From the NCBI RefSeq assembly GCF_018080005.1, contig NZ_CP073015.1:2198501-2262500 (forward strand): a DNA stretch of 64,000 bases, written 5' to 3'. This stretch comes from Flavobacterium sp. CS20. Lineage in GTDB: Bacteria; Bacteroidota; Bacteroidia; Flavobacteriales; Flavobacteriaceae. The notes under the pieces were generated by a model, which did no database searches, was not told where the DNA came from, and was given only the letters and a program-made list of their open reading frames with translations. Position numbers and translations under genes: made by a program. Below, piece by piece: positions 45,174 to 54,249 of this stretch. The first letter of the stretch is position 1, and the number at the start of each line of letters is the position of its first letter.

Positions 45174-46151
45174 TTACCATTTATAAAGCGCAGTTCCCCA
45201 AGTCCAACCTGCACCAACAGCAGCAAAAATAAGGTAGTCGCCTTTTTTGAATTTTCCAGCTTTATGAGTTTCATCTAAAACCAAGGGAATTGTTGCTCCA
45301 GAGGTATTGGCATACTTATCCATATTGGTTGTTACGCGTTCAAAAGGTAATCCTATGGTTTTAGCAATGCTTTTAAGAATTCCTATACTCGGTTGGTGAG
45401 GTATCATATACTGAATTTGATCAATGCTAATTAGATTGCGTTTAAGAATATTTTTAATAGATTTAGGCACGACTTTGATTGCCGTATCAAAGACTTCTTT
45501 ACCATTCATTTGAAAGTAATGTTGCTTGTTTTTTAAACTATCTGACGAAGCTGGTTGCTCAGAACCACCACCAGGAATAGTGAAATGCTCTTTGCCACGA
45601 CCATCAGAATGCATATCAAAATCGATGAAGCCTTTGTCTTTATCAGTTGTTTGGCTAAGCACTAAGGCACCAGCACCATCGCCAAAAAACACAGAATCTC
45701 GACGCTCCCAATCGGTAATGGTTGAAAAAGTATCTGCACCAATAACCAAAACGTTGTTATAACGTCCCGTTTTGATAAACTCATGAGCCACAGCAATTGT
45801 AAATAAAGCTCCCGAACAAACAGCGACAACATCAAATGCTACAGCTTGGTAAGCTTTTATTTTGTCTTGAACAAAACAGGCACATGAAGGTGCTTGTCTA
45901 TCTGGTGTGGTTGTTGCTACCACAATCATATCAATATCTCCGACTTGAAGACCAGCGTTTTCAATAGCATTTAATCCTGCTTTAGCGACTAAATCAGAGG
46001 TCGTTTCGTTTTCGACTACGTGTCTTTCTTTGATGCCCAGATTTTTATATATCCATTCGTCGTTAGAACCGACTTTTTCAAAAAATGAATTTGGAATGAT
46101 TTTATCTGGAGTGTATGACCCTGTTCCGCTGATGAAAACGTTTACGCTCAT
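45174..46151 (-). CDS. 3-oxoacyl-ACP synthase III family protein
   Basis: KAS III (FabH-like) of 325 residues from ATG 46151 (MSVNVFISGTGSYTPDKIIPN). The catalytic triad is visible: Cys in VVAVCSGALF, His in MIPHQPSIG, Asn in NTSGATIPLVL. WIYKNLGIKERHV and GDGAGALVLS are family hallmarks. It condenses an acyl-CoA with malonyl-ACP. Pairing with the FabI-like SDR and the absence of other fab genes suggests a specialised branch, not the main fatty acid operon. Confidence 0.9.
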   Translation of the reverse strand: MSVNVFISGTGSYTPDKIIPNSFFEKVGSNDEWIYKNLGIKERHVVENETTSDLVAKAGLNAIENAGLQVGDIDMIVVATTTPDRQAPSCACFVQDKIKAYQAVAFDVVAVCSGALFTIAVAHEFIKTGRYNNVLVIGADTFSTITDWERRDSVFFGDGAGALVLSQTTDKDKGFIDFDMHSDGRGKEHFTIPGGGSEQPASSDSLKNKQHYFQMNGKEVFDTAIKVVPKSIKNILKRNLISIDQIQYMIPHQPSIGILKSIAKTIGLPFERVTTNMDKYANTSGATIPLVLDETHKAGKFKKGDYLIFAAVGAGWTWGTALYKW

Positions 46152-46178
46152 TATAAAAATAATTAATAAATTAACTTT

Positions 46179-46186
46179 CAAAGTTA
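46179..46186 (-). promoter_or_regulatory. promoter -7 box for the KAS III gene
   Basis: TAACTTTG on the minus strand fits TAnnTTTG, 27 bases before the ATG at 46151. Confidence 0.45.
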
Positions 46187-46368
46187 TAAAAAATTTGTTT
46201 TGTGAAGTTATATTTGATATTATTTATGTCTTTGAAATTGAAATTTATCAAAATGAAAATAATGTAAGCGTTTACATTAATTTTTTAAGGATTGTATTAA
46301 ATTTTTTTACATATATTCACAATCGTATTGTTAAACCTAACAAAATTATTTCTTAAAAAACTATCAAT

Positions 46369-48087
46369 ATGAATGATTTATCTATCATCGACATCAGTGT
46401 AATTGTGATTTATTTGGTTGGCATCATTATCTATGGGATTAGCAAATCAAAGCGTAGTGGTTCCGAAGACTATTTTTTAAGGGGTCGCACAATGACTTGG
46501 CCTATTGTAGGTATAGCCTTGTTTTCTGCAAACATATCCAGTTCAACTTTGGTTGGTTTAGCTTCTGATGCATACCAAACTAATGTTCATGTGTATAACT
46601 ACGAGTGGATGGCGGTCATAATTTTAATATTTTTTTCAATATTTTTTCTACCGTTTTATTTACGCTCAAAGGTTTACACAATGCCAGAGTTTTTAGAACG
46701 TCGCTACGATAGACGTTCGCGCTATTATTTTTCGATGATAACAGTGATTGGTAACATTTTAGTTGATACCATGACTGGTCTTTATGTAGGAAAAATCGTT
46801 TTATCTCTATTATTTCCTGACATTAGTTCAACCATAATTCTCGTGATTTTGGCAGTTGCTGCTGCGACTTATACAATTCCTGGTGGTTTGAATTCCGTGA
46901 TACAAACCGAGGTTATTCAAGCTGTTTTATTGATTATAGGCTCTTGTTTAATTACTTATTTTGCATTTGACCAACTTGGTGGAGGCTGGGATGCTATGAT
47001 GACTGCCGTTGACGGTTTATTACAATCTGGTGATATTGATTTTTCTGAACGTGCAGCGGCTGGTAAATACATTCCGCAAACTTCAGATCAGGTTTTTAGT
47101 TTAGTTCGACCATTGAATGATGAGTTTATGCCGTGGTGGGGTTTGCTTACTGGCGTGCCATTGCTTGGATTTTATTTTTGGGCTAACAATCAATTTATGG
47201 TTCAGCGTGTTCTTGGGGCAAAAGACCTTAATCATGGTCGATGGGGTGCTTTGTTTGCCGGACTTTTAAAACTTCCTGTGATTTTAATTATGGTTGTTCC
47301 TGGTGTTTTAGCCTTGATTTTGTTTCATAATCTTGATATTTCAGAATTACATTATGTGTTGACAGACGGAAGTATTTGTAATGATTTAGCAAATTGTCCT
47401 AATTTGACTTATCCTGTTTTGCTTTTTAAGTTGCTCCCAACTGGTATTTTAGGCTTGGTGGTTGCAGGCTTGATGGCCGCTATGATGTCGTCGGTATCGG
47501 CTACTTTTAATTCAGCATCAACTTTGGTAACGATGGATTTTATCAGAAATATAAAACCTGATTTTACCAGTAAGCAATTAGTAAAAGCTGGACAAATCAC
47601 TACTGTTATTTTGGTTGTTTTGGCTATTGCATGGGTGCCATTTATCGAGCGTGTTAGTGATTCGTTGTGGACATACCTACAATTGGTCATTGCCTATACC
47701 AGTCCGCCAGCTGTAGCGACCTTTATCTTGGGTTTGTTTTGGAAACGAGCAAATGCTAACGGATCTATTGTGAGTTTGATCACAGGATTTTTGTTAGCCT
47801 TATTTGCTATTTTATCTCAAGTTTTTGGTTGGGTGCCGTTCATCAATGATTTGCATTTCTTGGCTATTGCTACGTGGTTGTTTATAATTTCAATAATTAT
47901 CCATACGGTTGTGAGTCTTGCTACAGCACCGCCACCACAACAACAAATAGATGAATATACGTATAAACGTTCAATCTTTAAAACTGAAACCGAAGAACTT
48001 AAATCCGTAAAATGGTATCATAATTTTAGGATTTTGGCTGTTATTTTATTAGTTGTTACCGCTATAGTTGTAATCAGTTTTTGGTAA
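46369..48087 (+). CDS. sodium/solute symporter (SSS family), probable sugar transporter
   Basis: 572 residues with about 14 membrane helices. N-terminal YLVGIIIYGISKSKRSGSEDYFLRGRTMTWPIVGIALFSANISSSTLVGLA is the SSS/SGLT motif. GLMAAMMSSVSATFNSASTLVTMDF is the second conserved segment, with the Na+-site serines. The closest pattern is the sodium/glucose group. The trehalase gene starts 11 bases downstream, so import of glucose released by trehalase is the natural reading. Confidence 0.9.
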   Translation: MNDLSIIDISVIVIYLVGIIIYGISKSKRSGSEDYFLRGRTMTWPIVGIALFSANISSSTLVGLASDAYQTNVHVYNYEWMAVIILIFFSIFFLPFYLRSKVYTMPEFLERRYDRRSRYYFSMITVIGNILVDTMTGLYVGKIVLSLLFPDISSTIILVILAVAAATYTIPGGLNSVIQTEVIQAVLLIIGSCLITYFAFDQLGGGWDAMMTAVDGLLQSGDIDFSERAAAGKYIPQTSDQVFSLVRPLNDEFMPWWGLLTGVPLLGFYFWANNQFMVQRVLGAKDLNHGRWGALFAGLLKLPVILIMVVPGVLALILFHNLDISELHYVLTDGSICNDLANCPNLTYPVLLFKLLPTGILGLVVAGLMAAMMSSVSATFNSASTLVTMDFIRNIKPDFTSKQLVKAGQITTVILVVLAIAWVPFIERVSDSLWTYLQLVIAYTSPPAVATFILGLFWKRANANGSIVSLITGFLLALFAILSQVFGWVPFINDLHFLAIATWLFIISIIIHTVVSLATAPPPQQQIDEYTYKRSIFKTETEELKSVKWYHNFRILAVILLVVTAIVVISFW

Positions 48088-48098
48088 AATTAAATACT

Positions 48099-50054
48099 AT
48101 GCAAAATAGATTTCAAATTTTAATACTTGTTTTTTTATTTATGTCTTGTCAAGATAAAACAACATTAGATATTTTAAAAGTAAATGTCAAACAAACGCTT
48201 TCGTCTTTAGAGCAAGATGAAGATACCGACAGAGATAAAAAAATCACCAAAGAAGATACGGGAGATAAATCTTATACCATCAAAACCATTGATGGTCAAA
48301 AGGTTTTGATAGAAAGCACCTATTATTTATCAAATCTTTTGCAAGAATTGGCGACGGCTAAAAATAAAGGTCAAGACATTGTAGAAATTCCGCTGAGTCG
48401 CATCAAAGAAAAACCTGCAGAGCGTCTATCGCGTTTGATTAAAACCAGATACTGGAACAATTTAACAAGACGTGTGGATAAATCAGGGCTTGAACGCATA
48501 TTGACTGACAGCAAAGCTTCTGATAGCTTAATACGCAGGCTTTATGTCCCTGCTACAGATTCGATAGGAATTGACTATTTCAAAAATATTGAAAGCGAAT
48601 TTGAGCGTTTTAAAGTTGTGGTTTTACCCCAAAATATTTCGCCTGAATATGTCAAATCTATCAACGACAAGCCTGGAATTTTAAGCCTAAAAATTAAAGA
48701 TAACAAAGGCGTTCCTTTTGTCGTTCCTGGCGGTCGTTTTAACGAAATGTATGGTTGGGATTCTTATTTTGAAAGCGTTGGTCTAAATCTTGACGGGCGA
48801 CAAGATTTGTCAAAAGCCATGATTGAAAATTTCGCCTATGAAATAAAACACTACGGCAAAATTTTGAATGCCAATCGCGACTACTATCTCACCCGAAGTC
48901 AACCGCCTTTTATGACGTCTTTTATTAGAGAAACCTACGAAAGTACAAACGAAAAAGACAGTTTATGGTTAAAAGAAATGACACGGGCGACAATGCAAGA
49001 ATACTTTGAAGTTTGGATGGAAAAAGGTAAAAAGTTAACTCAAAACGGGCTAAATCGTTATTATGCGGAAGGCATCGGTATTCCACCAGAAACGGAGCCA
49101 GGTCATTTTGATGAGCAACTTGAAATGTATGCTGAAAAATATGATATGTCTTTAAAAGAGTTTACTGAGGCTTATCAAAATGGAAATTTGCCTGCTCGTG
49201 AAAACTTAAAAACCGATTTGAACTTGCCTAGTTTAGACGAATACTTTTTGCACGACCGCAGTCTAAGAGAAAGCGGTCACGACACCACTTGGCGTCTCGA
49301 TGGTGTTTGTGCCGATTTGAATACCGTGGCTTTAAACAGTTTGCTTTATAAATATGAAACTGATTTTGCTTACCTTATCAAAACTTATTTTAATAATTCA
49401 TTCACTTATGGCAATCAAACTTTTGAGGCTAAATATTGGTTAGATAAAGCTAAAGATAGAAAACAACTTGTAAACGAATTGCTTTGGAATGAAAAAGATA
49501 AAGTGTTTTACGACTATAACTTTGAAACCCAAGAACCTTTGGTTTATGAATCTGCAACTAACTATTATCCACTTTGGGCAAAATTAGCTACAAAAGAACA
49601 AGCGGAACATCTTAAAAACAGTTTGCTTAAAACCCTAAAAGCAAGATGTGGCATTTTAGCTTCGTCAAAAGCTTCAGTTGAGCGTTACGCCACAAGCGAT
49701 GTAGCACGCCAATGGGATTATCCAAACGGTTGGGCTCCGCATCAAATGTTGATGTGGAAAGGTTTGATGAATTACGGCTATGATGAAGAAGCCCAAGAAT
49801 TGATTTACCGCTGGTTATGGTTGATTACCAAAAATCTTGCCGATTATAATGGCACTATACCTGAAAAATATGATGTGGTAAATTGCACTCATAAAGTTTA
49901 CGCTGAATATGGCAATGTTGGTACAAAGTTTAACTACATCACACCATCTGGTTTTGGTTGGATGAATGCGTCTTATCAATACGGCTTGCATTTGTTAAAA
50001 GCAGATTTAAGAGACAAGCTCAATGACTTGGTTGAACCGGAAATATTGTTTTGA
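48099..50054 (+). CDS. treA: alpha,alpha-trehalase (GH37), lipoprotein
   Basis: 651 residues from ATG 48099. A short lipoprotein signal ends in FMSC, so it acts on the cell surface or in the periplasm. Both GH37 signatures are present: PGGRFNEMYGWDSYFES and QWDYPNGWAP. It hydrolyses trehalose to two glucoses, which the symporter encoded just upstream could take up. The N-terminal ~130 residues include a charged segment (EQDEDTDRDKKITKEDTGDK). Confidence 0.95.
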   Translation: MQNRFQILILVFLFMSCQDKTTLDILKVNVKQTLSSLEQDEDTDRDKKITKEDTGDKSYTIKTIDGQKVLIESTYYLSNLLQELATAKNKGQDIVEIPLSRIKEKPAERLSRLIKTRYWNNLTRRVDKSGLERILTDSKASDSLIRRLYVPATDSIGIDYFKNIESEFERFKVVVLPQNISPEYVKSINDKPGILSLKIKDNKGVPFVVPGGRFNEMYGWDSYFESVGLNLDGRQDLSKAMIENFAYEIKHYGKILNANRDYYLTRSQPPFMTSFIRETYESTNEKDSLWLKEMTRATMQEYFEVWMEKGKKLTQNGLNRYYAEGIGIPPETEPGHFDEQLEMYAEKYDMSLKEFTEAYQNGNLPARENLKTDLNLPSLDEYFLHDRSLRESGHDTTWRLDGVCADLNTVALNSLLYKYETDFAYLIKTYFNNSFTYGNQTFEAKYWLDKAKDRKQLVNELLWNEKDKVFYDYNFETQEPLVYESATNYYPLWAKLATKEQAEHLKNSLLKTLKARCGILASSKASVERYATSDVARQWDYPNGWAPHQMLMWKGLMNYGYDEEAQELIYRWLWLITKNLADYNGTIPEKYDVVNCTHKVYAEYGNVGTKFNYITPSGFGWMNASYQYGLHLLKADLRDKLNDLVEPEILF

Positions 50055-50165
50055 TAGTTTAAATTCAAAAACTACTTGATGTTTTTAAGTTTTAACCCGA
50101 ATTATTCAATAAGAAATTTACTATTGAATAATGACAAAAAATGCTGTAGTGAAACATTTTATTTT

Positions 50166-51113
50166 TTATTTTTTATCGGGTTGTTTACCCAAACCTTTTT
50201 CTTTATTTCTCTTTTTCATTTGCTCGCCAAGTTGACTTGATGCTGTAAAAGAAGCAATCATATTGTTGAGCATTTCAGCGCCAGCTTGAGGTGAGTTTGG
50301 CAATAAAATTAAATTGGTGTCTGTTTCTTCTCCAATAGATTGCAAGGTGTCGTAGTGTTGTGTTACTACAATAAGTGCGGATGCTTCTTGAGAATTAATA
50401 CCCACATTGTTAAGCACATCAACACTTTCTTCAAGACCACGTGCTATTTCTCTTCTTTGGTCAGCTATTCCTTGACCTTGAAGGCGTTTACTTTCGGCTT
50501 CGGCTCTTGCTTTAGCAACAATTTTGATACGTTCAGCTTCGGCTTCAAACTCAGCGACAACTTTTTCTCGCTCTGAAGCGTTAATACGATTCATAGCCTG
50601 TTTAACTTGTTCATCAGGGTCAATATCTGTAACGAGGGTTTTGATGATATCATAACCATAATCTAGCATGGCTTCGTTCAGTTCGCCTTTTACAGCAATG
50701 GCAATATCATCTTTGCGTTCAAAAACTTCATCTAACTTCATCTTTGGCACCTCAGCCCTTACAACATCAAATACATAAGAGGTGATTTGTGCTCGTGGGC
50801 TTTCTAGTTTATAAAATGCATCATAAACTTTGTCTTTCATCACTTTGTATTGTACGGAGACTTTTAGTTTTACAAATACATCGTCTTTGGTTTTGGTTTC
50901 AACTAAAACATCTAATTGTTGAACTTTTAGATTTATACGCCCAACAACTGAATCAACCAAAGGTATTTTTAATTGTAAACCCGAACTTCTTACACTATTA
51001 AATTTTCCAAGTCGTTCTACTATTCCAGAGGTTTGCTGTTTAACAATAAAAAAGGTTTTAAAAAGCAAAAAAACAACAAAAATGAGAAGTATGTAATCTG
51101 TGATAAAATTCAT
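50166..51113 (-). CDS. SPFH/band 7 (stomatin-like) membrane protein
   Basis: 315 residues from ATG 51113 (MNFITDYILLIFVVFLLFKTFFIV), a single N-terminal membrane helix. The band 7 domain follows: QQTSGIVERLGKFNSVRSSGLQLKIPLVDSV, KVSVQYKVMKDKVYDAFYKLESP, then a long charged helix EREKVVAEFEAEAERIKIVAKARAEAESKRLQGQGIADQRREIARG. Such proteins form membrane rings that scaffold proteases or other enzymes. No NfeD partner gene is adjacent. Confidence 0.9.
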   Translation of the reverse strand: MNFITDYILLIFVVFLLFKTFFIVKQQTSGIVERLGKFNSVRSSGLQLKIPLVDSVVGRINLKVQQLDVLVETKTKDDVFVKLKVSVQYKVMKDKVYDAFYKLESPRAQITSYVFDVVRAEVPKMKLDEVFERKDDIAIAVKGELNEAMLDYGYDIIKTLVTDIDPDEQVKQAMNRINASEREKVVAEFEAEAERIKIVAKARAEAESKRLQGQGIADQRREIARGLEESVDVLNNVGINSQEASALIVVTQHYDTLQSIGEETDTNLILLPNSPQAGAEMLNNMIASFTASSQLGEQMKKRNKEKGLGKQPDKK

Positions 51114-51260
51114 AACTAAAGATATATATGATAAATATAGAACATTTTTTTTATTCATTAATTAATATCACATGATTTAATCGATATTTTTTTTTAAAAT
51201 CTAAATTTGTTATAAATTTTGCAAACACAATAGGAAGAAAGAGAAAATACATCCTATAGA

Positions 51261-51473
51261 TTAACGTGAGTTCGATTTATTGAAATCTGTAAATCAGATG
51301 ATTACATCTTTTTGTTAGCAAATTTTGTCATTTCGAACGAAGAATCATGAGTAATCTCATCCACCTGAGATGTCTCGTCGCTCATGCTTCGCTCTATCGA
51401 CATGACAAATGATCAAATATCTGTATTTTATATGAATATATTTTATTGGAATTTATATCGAACTCACGTTAGA
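51261..51473 (-). repeat. dispersed element copy C with terminal inverted repeats (MITE-like)
   Basis: The ends are TAACGTGAGTTCGATTTATT and, reversed, TAACGTGAGTTCGATATAAA: 15 identical terminal bases. GAT abuts both outer edges (possible 3-bp target duplication). No coding capacity. Internally it is TCGA-rich and palindromic (TTTCGAACGAAGAATCATGAG, CTCATGCTTCGCTCTATCGA). Reverse orientation to copies A and B. Confidence 0.8.
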
Positions 51474-51528
51474 TGAGTAAAATAAAAATATTAGTTTAAA
51501 ATATCTCTTTTTTAAAAGTTATTGGGTA

Positions 51529-52677
51529 TTATCTAAATGATTGCTTTTTTAACTTAATTTCAAAAGTTGTTCCTTTTCCTAATTCGCTAAAAAGGACTTT
51601 AATTTTTCCGTTATGATAGTCTTCTATAATCCGTTTGGCTAAAGAAAGTCCTAAACCCCAACCTCGTTTTTTTGTTGTGAAGCCTGGTTTAAAAATAGTT
51701 TTAAAATGATTTAGAGATATTCCTTTTCCAGAGTCTTTGACTAAAATTCTAACCCAATTTCCACTTCTTACGATTTCAATTTTTAATTCACCTTTGCCTT
51801 TCATCGCATCGATGGCATTTTTAACTAAATTTTCAATTGTCCAGCTGTAGAGAGGCTTGTTGAGCATAACATAAGTAGGCTCTTTGGGCATATCAATTGA
51901 GAAAGTTATCAGGTTAGAAGAACGATTTTTTAGATAATCAAAAGTGCTTTGTGTAACTTCAATAATATCTGTTTTTTCTAAATTTACTTTTGATCCAACT
52001 TTTGAAAAGCGCTCGGCAATTGTTTGCAAACGATCAATATCTTTTTTGATTTCAATGATATAGTCTTGATTTAGGTTTTCTGATTTTAAAATTTCAAGCC
52101 AACCTACCAAAGATGAAAGCGGTGTTCCGATTTGATGTGCGGTTTCTTTTGCCATTCCTGCCCAGAGCTTGTTTTTTTCACTTTCTTTAGATGTGGTATA
52201 AAAAAAGTAGAGCAAACCGATAAACAATAAAATGATTACCAATAAAATTAGAGGATAATATTTAATTTTTGTGAGCAATTCAGAGTTTCCATAATATAAA
52301 ATTTGGTTTTGATCGCCAAGGTTTATTTCTAAAGGAGCATTGTCATCTTTTATATTTTCTAAATAATTGTAGAGTTTTATAGAATCTTTTTCAATCTCCT
52401 GAGGTAAATTAACTTTAAAAACAATTTCCCCTTTGTCATTCACAATAACTCCTGGAATGTTGGAGTTGCTATTTTGAATTTTTCTTACCAATTCTCGATA
52501 ATTAGACACATCGTCTGCATCAATGGCTTTAATGGCTTCAGAAAGAATTTCCATTTTAAGTCGCTCGTCAGCTTTAATGCGTTCGTAAAATAGAAATATA
52601 CTCCATGTCGTTAAACCAACTATGATTAGTGAAGCTATCGCAATAAAACCCCTTAAATTTTTAGTGTTTTTGATCAT
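51529..52677 (-). CDS. sensor histidine kinase
   Basis: 382 residues. Two membrane helices (IASLIIVGLTTWSIFLFY and YYPLILLVIILLFIGLLYFFYTTS) frame a periplasmic sensor of ~110 residues. The cytoplasmic part has the H-box ETAHQIGTPLSSLVGW with the phosphoacceptor histidine, N-box NLVKNAIDAM, and G-boxes DSGKGISLNHFKTIFKPGFTTKKRGWGLGLSLAKRI. No response regulator gene is adjacent, so it is an orphan in this window. It starts one base after the adenosyltransferase stop codon region. Confidence 0.93.
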   Translation of the reverse strand: MIKNTKNLRGFIAIASLIIVGLTTWSIFLFYERIKADERLKMEILSEAIKAIDADDVSNYRELVRKIQNSNSNIPGVIVNDKGEIVFKVNLPQEIEKDSIKLYNYLENIKDDNAPLEINLGDQNQILYYGNSELLTKIKYYPLILLVIILLFIGLLYFFYTTSKESEKNKLWAGMAKETAHQIGTPLSSLVGWLEILKSENLNQDYIIEIKKDIDRLQTIAERFSKVGSKVNLEKTDIIEVTQSTFDYLKNRSSNLITFSIDMPKEPTYVMLNKPLYSWTIENLVKNAIDAMKGKGELKIEIVRSGNWVRILVKDSGKGISLNHFKTIFKPGFTTKKRGWGLGLSLAKRIIEDYHNGKIKVLFSELGKGTTFEIKLKKQSFR

Positions 52678-53238
52678 CTAATCGATTTTGGGAATCCATT
52701 TCACTTCTTTAGCATTGGTCTTTTTACCCCAATAACGAGATAATACAAACAAAAAATCAGATAAACGATTGACATATTTCAAAACATTGGTATCTACTGT
52801 TTCTTCTTGAGCAAGTGCTGTTATGCGGCGTTCGGCTCTTCTGCACACACATCGGGCTACGTGACAAAACGAAACCACAGGATGACCACCAGGAAGCAAA
52901 AAATGGGTCATTTTAGGAAGTTGCTCATTCATTACATCCATAGCTTTTTCTAATTCTTCTATGTCTGTGTCATGAATTTTAGGAATTTTTATTTTTCTGT
53001 TTTTTATTTTTTCAGTTTCAGTAGCCAAAATTGAACCGATGTTGAAAAGCCTATCTTGCACTTTATTAATCAAATCTAAGTTTTCCCCACTTGGTGCATG
53101 GTCTTTAACGACTCCAATGTAGGAATTTAGTTCATCTATGCTTCCATAACTCTCTATGCGTAGGTCGTGTTTAGCAACTCTTCTCCCGCTAAAAAGCGAT
53201 GTTTTGCCTTTATCTCCTGTTTTGGTGTAAATTTTCAT
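52678..53238 (-). CDS. corrinoid adenosyltransferase, PduO type
   Basis: 186 residues. Converts cob(I)alamin to adenosylcobalamin. N-terminal YTKTGDKGKTSLFSGRRVAKHDLRIESYGSIDELNSYIG is the ATP-binding signature. The C-terminal R-x-x-C-R-R-A-E-R motif (HVARCVCRRAERR) and YVNRLSDFLFVLSRY complete the active site. Same strand as and immediately upstream of the histidine kinase gene. Confidence 0.95.
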   Translation of the reverse strand: MKIYTKTGDKGKTSLFSGRRVAKHDLRIESYGSIDELNSYIGVVKDHAPSGENLDLINKVQDRLFNIGSILATETEKIKNRKIKIPKIHDTDIEELEKAMDVMNEQLPKMTHFLLPGGHPVVSFCHVARCVCRRAERRITALAQEETVDTNVLKYVNRLSDFLFVLSRYWGKKTNAKEVKWIPKID

Positions 53239-53269
53239 TTGAAATTCATGTTTTATAAAAAATATTAGA

Positions 53270-53277
53270 CAAAGGTA
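53270..53277 (-). promoter_or_regulatory. promoter -7 box for the adenosyltransferase gene
   Basis: TACCTTTG on the minus strand, fits TAnnTTTG, 31 bases before the ATG. Confidence 0.5.
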
Positions 53278-53279
53278 AA

Positions 53280-53561
53280 TAAATCTATTTGATGCTTATT
53301 TGGGCATTTTTTTTAAGTGCATTAATAACCAAAATATTAGCCCACCTATTTTTAATAATCATTGATGTAAATCACTCATATCTCAACACATCTGTATTAA
53401 TTTCTGCAATTTGTTGATCATTTTTTTTGATGAATACGTTTCATAGAGTTTTCTGCTCTTAATGTGTGATTTATATTTTGTGTATTTAGTTTTAGAGAGC
53501 AAGATAACTGTTTTATTTTCAAAATCTGAGAAGTCAACTTTTTAAAACATAAGGCTATCAG
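53280..53561. other. intergenic region, no gene seen
   Basis: AT-rich gap between the adenosyltransferase promoter and the end of the DUF3109 gene. No repeat, hairpin or coding signal that I can support. Confidence 0.4.
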
Positions 53562-54140
53562 CTATAAATTTTCATCCTTATAAAGCTGAGCTATTTTCTC
53601 GAGTTCATCATACCAATCTTGACCAAATTTTTTAATTAAAGCCTCTTTAGTAAACTGATATATTGGTGCTTGTAGCTCTTTACCCAAAGCACATGCTGGC
53701 GAACAAATGTCCCAACGGTGATAATTAACCGCTTGAAATTTTGAGAGTTTTTGAACTCTTACAGGATATAATTCACAAGAAATAGGTTTTTTAAAATCAA
53801 TTTTGCCCTCGCGATAGGCTTTTTCAATACCGCATAAGGCTATGCCTTTTTCGTTAAAAGTAACATAAGCACATTCTTTACCGTTGACTAATGGGGTTTC
53901 GAGACCTTCAAACTCTGAAACTACAAAAGTGCCTGGTTCTTCAATAGCTTTTTGACCTTCGGGTCTTAAACCTGATTTAATTTTGGGGTAGATTTTTTCT
54001 AAAGTTTCTTTTTCGTGATTTTCAATCGGTGCACCAGCATCTCCAGCCACACAACATTCGCCTTTACAAGCTGAAAGGTTGCAGGTAAAATCTTCATCTA
54101 AAATCTCTTCAGAAACGAGTGTATCTTGTATTTGAAACAT
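53562..54140 (-). CDS. DUF3109 family cysteine-rich protein
   Basis: 192 residues from ATG 54140 (MFQIQDTLVSEEILDEDFTCNLSACKGECCVAGDAGAPI). Eight or so cysteines in patterns such as CNLSACKGECC, CAYVTF...LCGIE, SCELYPVRV and DICSPACALG suggest bound Fe-S or zinc. This resembles the YkgJ-type CxxCxxCC metal-binding group and is conserved in Bacteroidota. Function unknown. The start was chosen because a promoter box lies four bases upstream of it. Confidence 0.88.
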   Translation of the reverse strand: MFQIQDTLVSEEILDEDFTCNLSACKGECCVAGDAGAPIENHEKETLEKIYPKIKSGLRPEGQKAIEEPGTFVVSEFEGLETPLVNGKECAYVTFNEKGIALCGIEKAYREGKIDFKKPISCELYPVRVQKLSKFQAVNYHRWDICSPACALGKELQAPIYQFTKEALIKKFGQDWYDELEKIAQLYKDENL

Positions 54141-54144
54141 CCTG

Positions 54145-54152
54145 CAAAGATA
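54145..54152 (-). promoter_or_regulatory. promoter -7 box abutting the DUF3109 ATG
   Basis: TATCTTTG on the minus strand, only four bases before the ATG at 54140, implying a leaderless or near-leaderless transcript. Confidence 0.45.
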
Positions 54153-54199
54153 GTAAAACACTTAACGAATATTTAATTATTTATTTTACTAAAAGATGA

Positions 54200-54229
54200 T
54201 TGTCAAAATAAAAAATCAAATTACTTTTG
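54200..54229 (+). promoter_or_regulatory. marC promoter (complete -33/-7)
   Basis: TTG at 54200-54202, a 19-base spacer, and TACTTTTG at 54222-54229. Best match in the window to the Bacteroidota TTG-N19-TAnnTTTG consensus, 20 bases before the ATG. Confidence 0.7.
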
Positions 54230-54249
54230 TCGGCTAAATTTTTTGAAAT

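Noticed and set aside
45164..45274. N-terminal extension of the FabI-like SDR (hydrophobic, signal-like)
   Set aside because: It overlaps the end of the FabH-like gene. ATG 45163 gives the conserved FabI start.
46014..46025. CTACGTGTC inside the KAS III gene as a fourth operator copy
   Set aside because: Only partial identity (8-9 bases), within a coding sequence and unrelated to the Dnd island.
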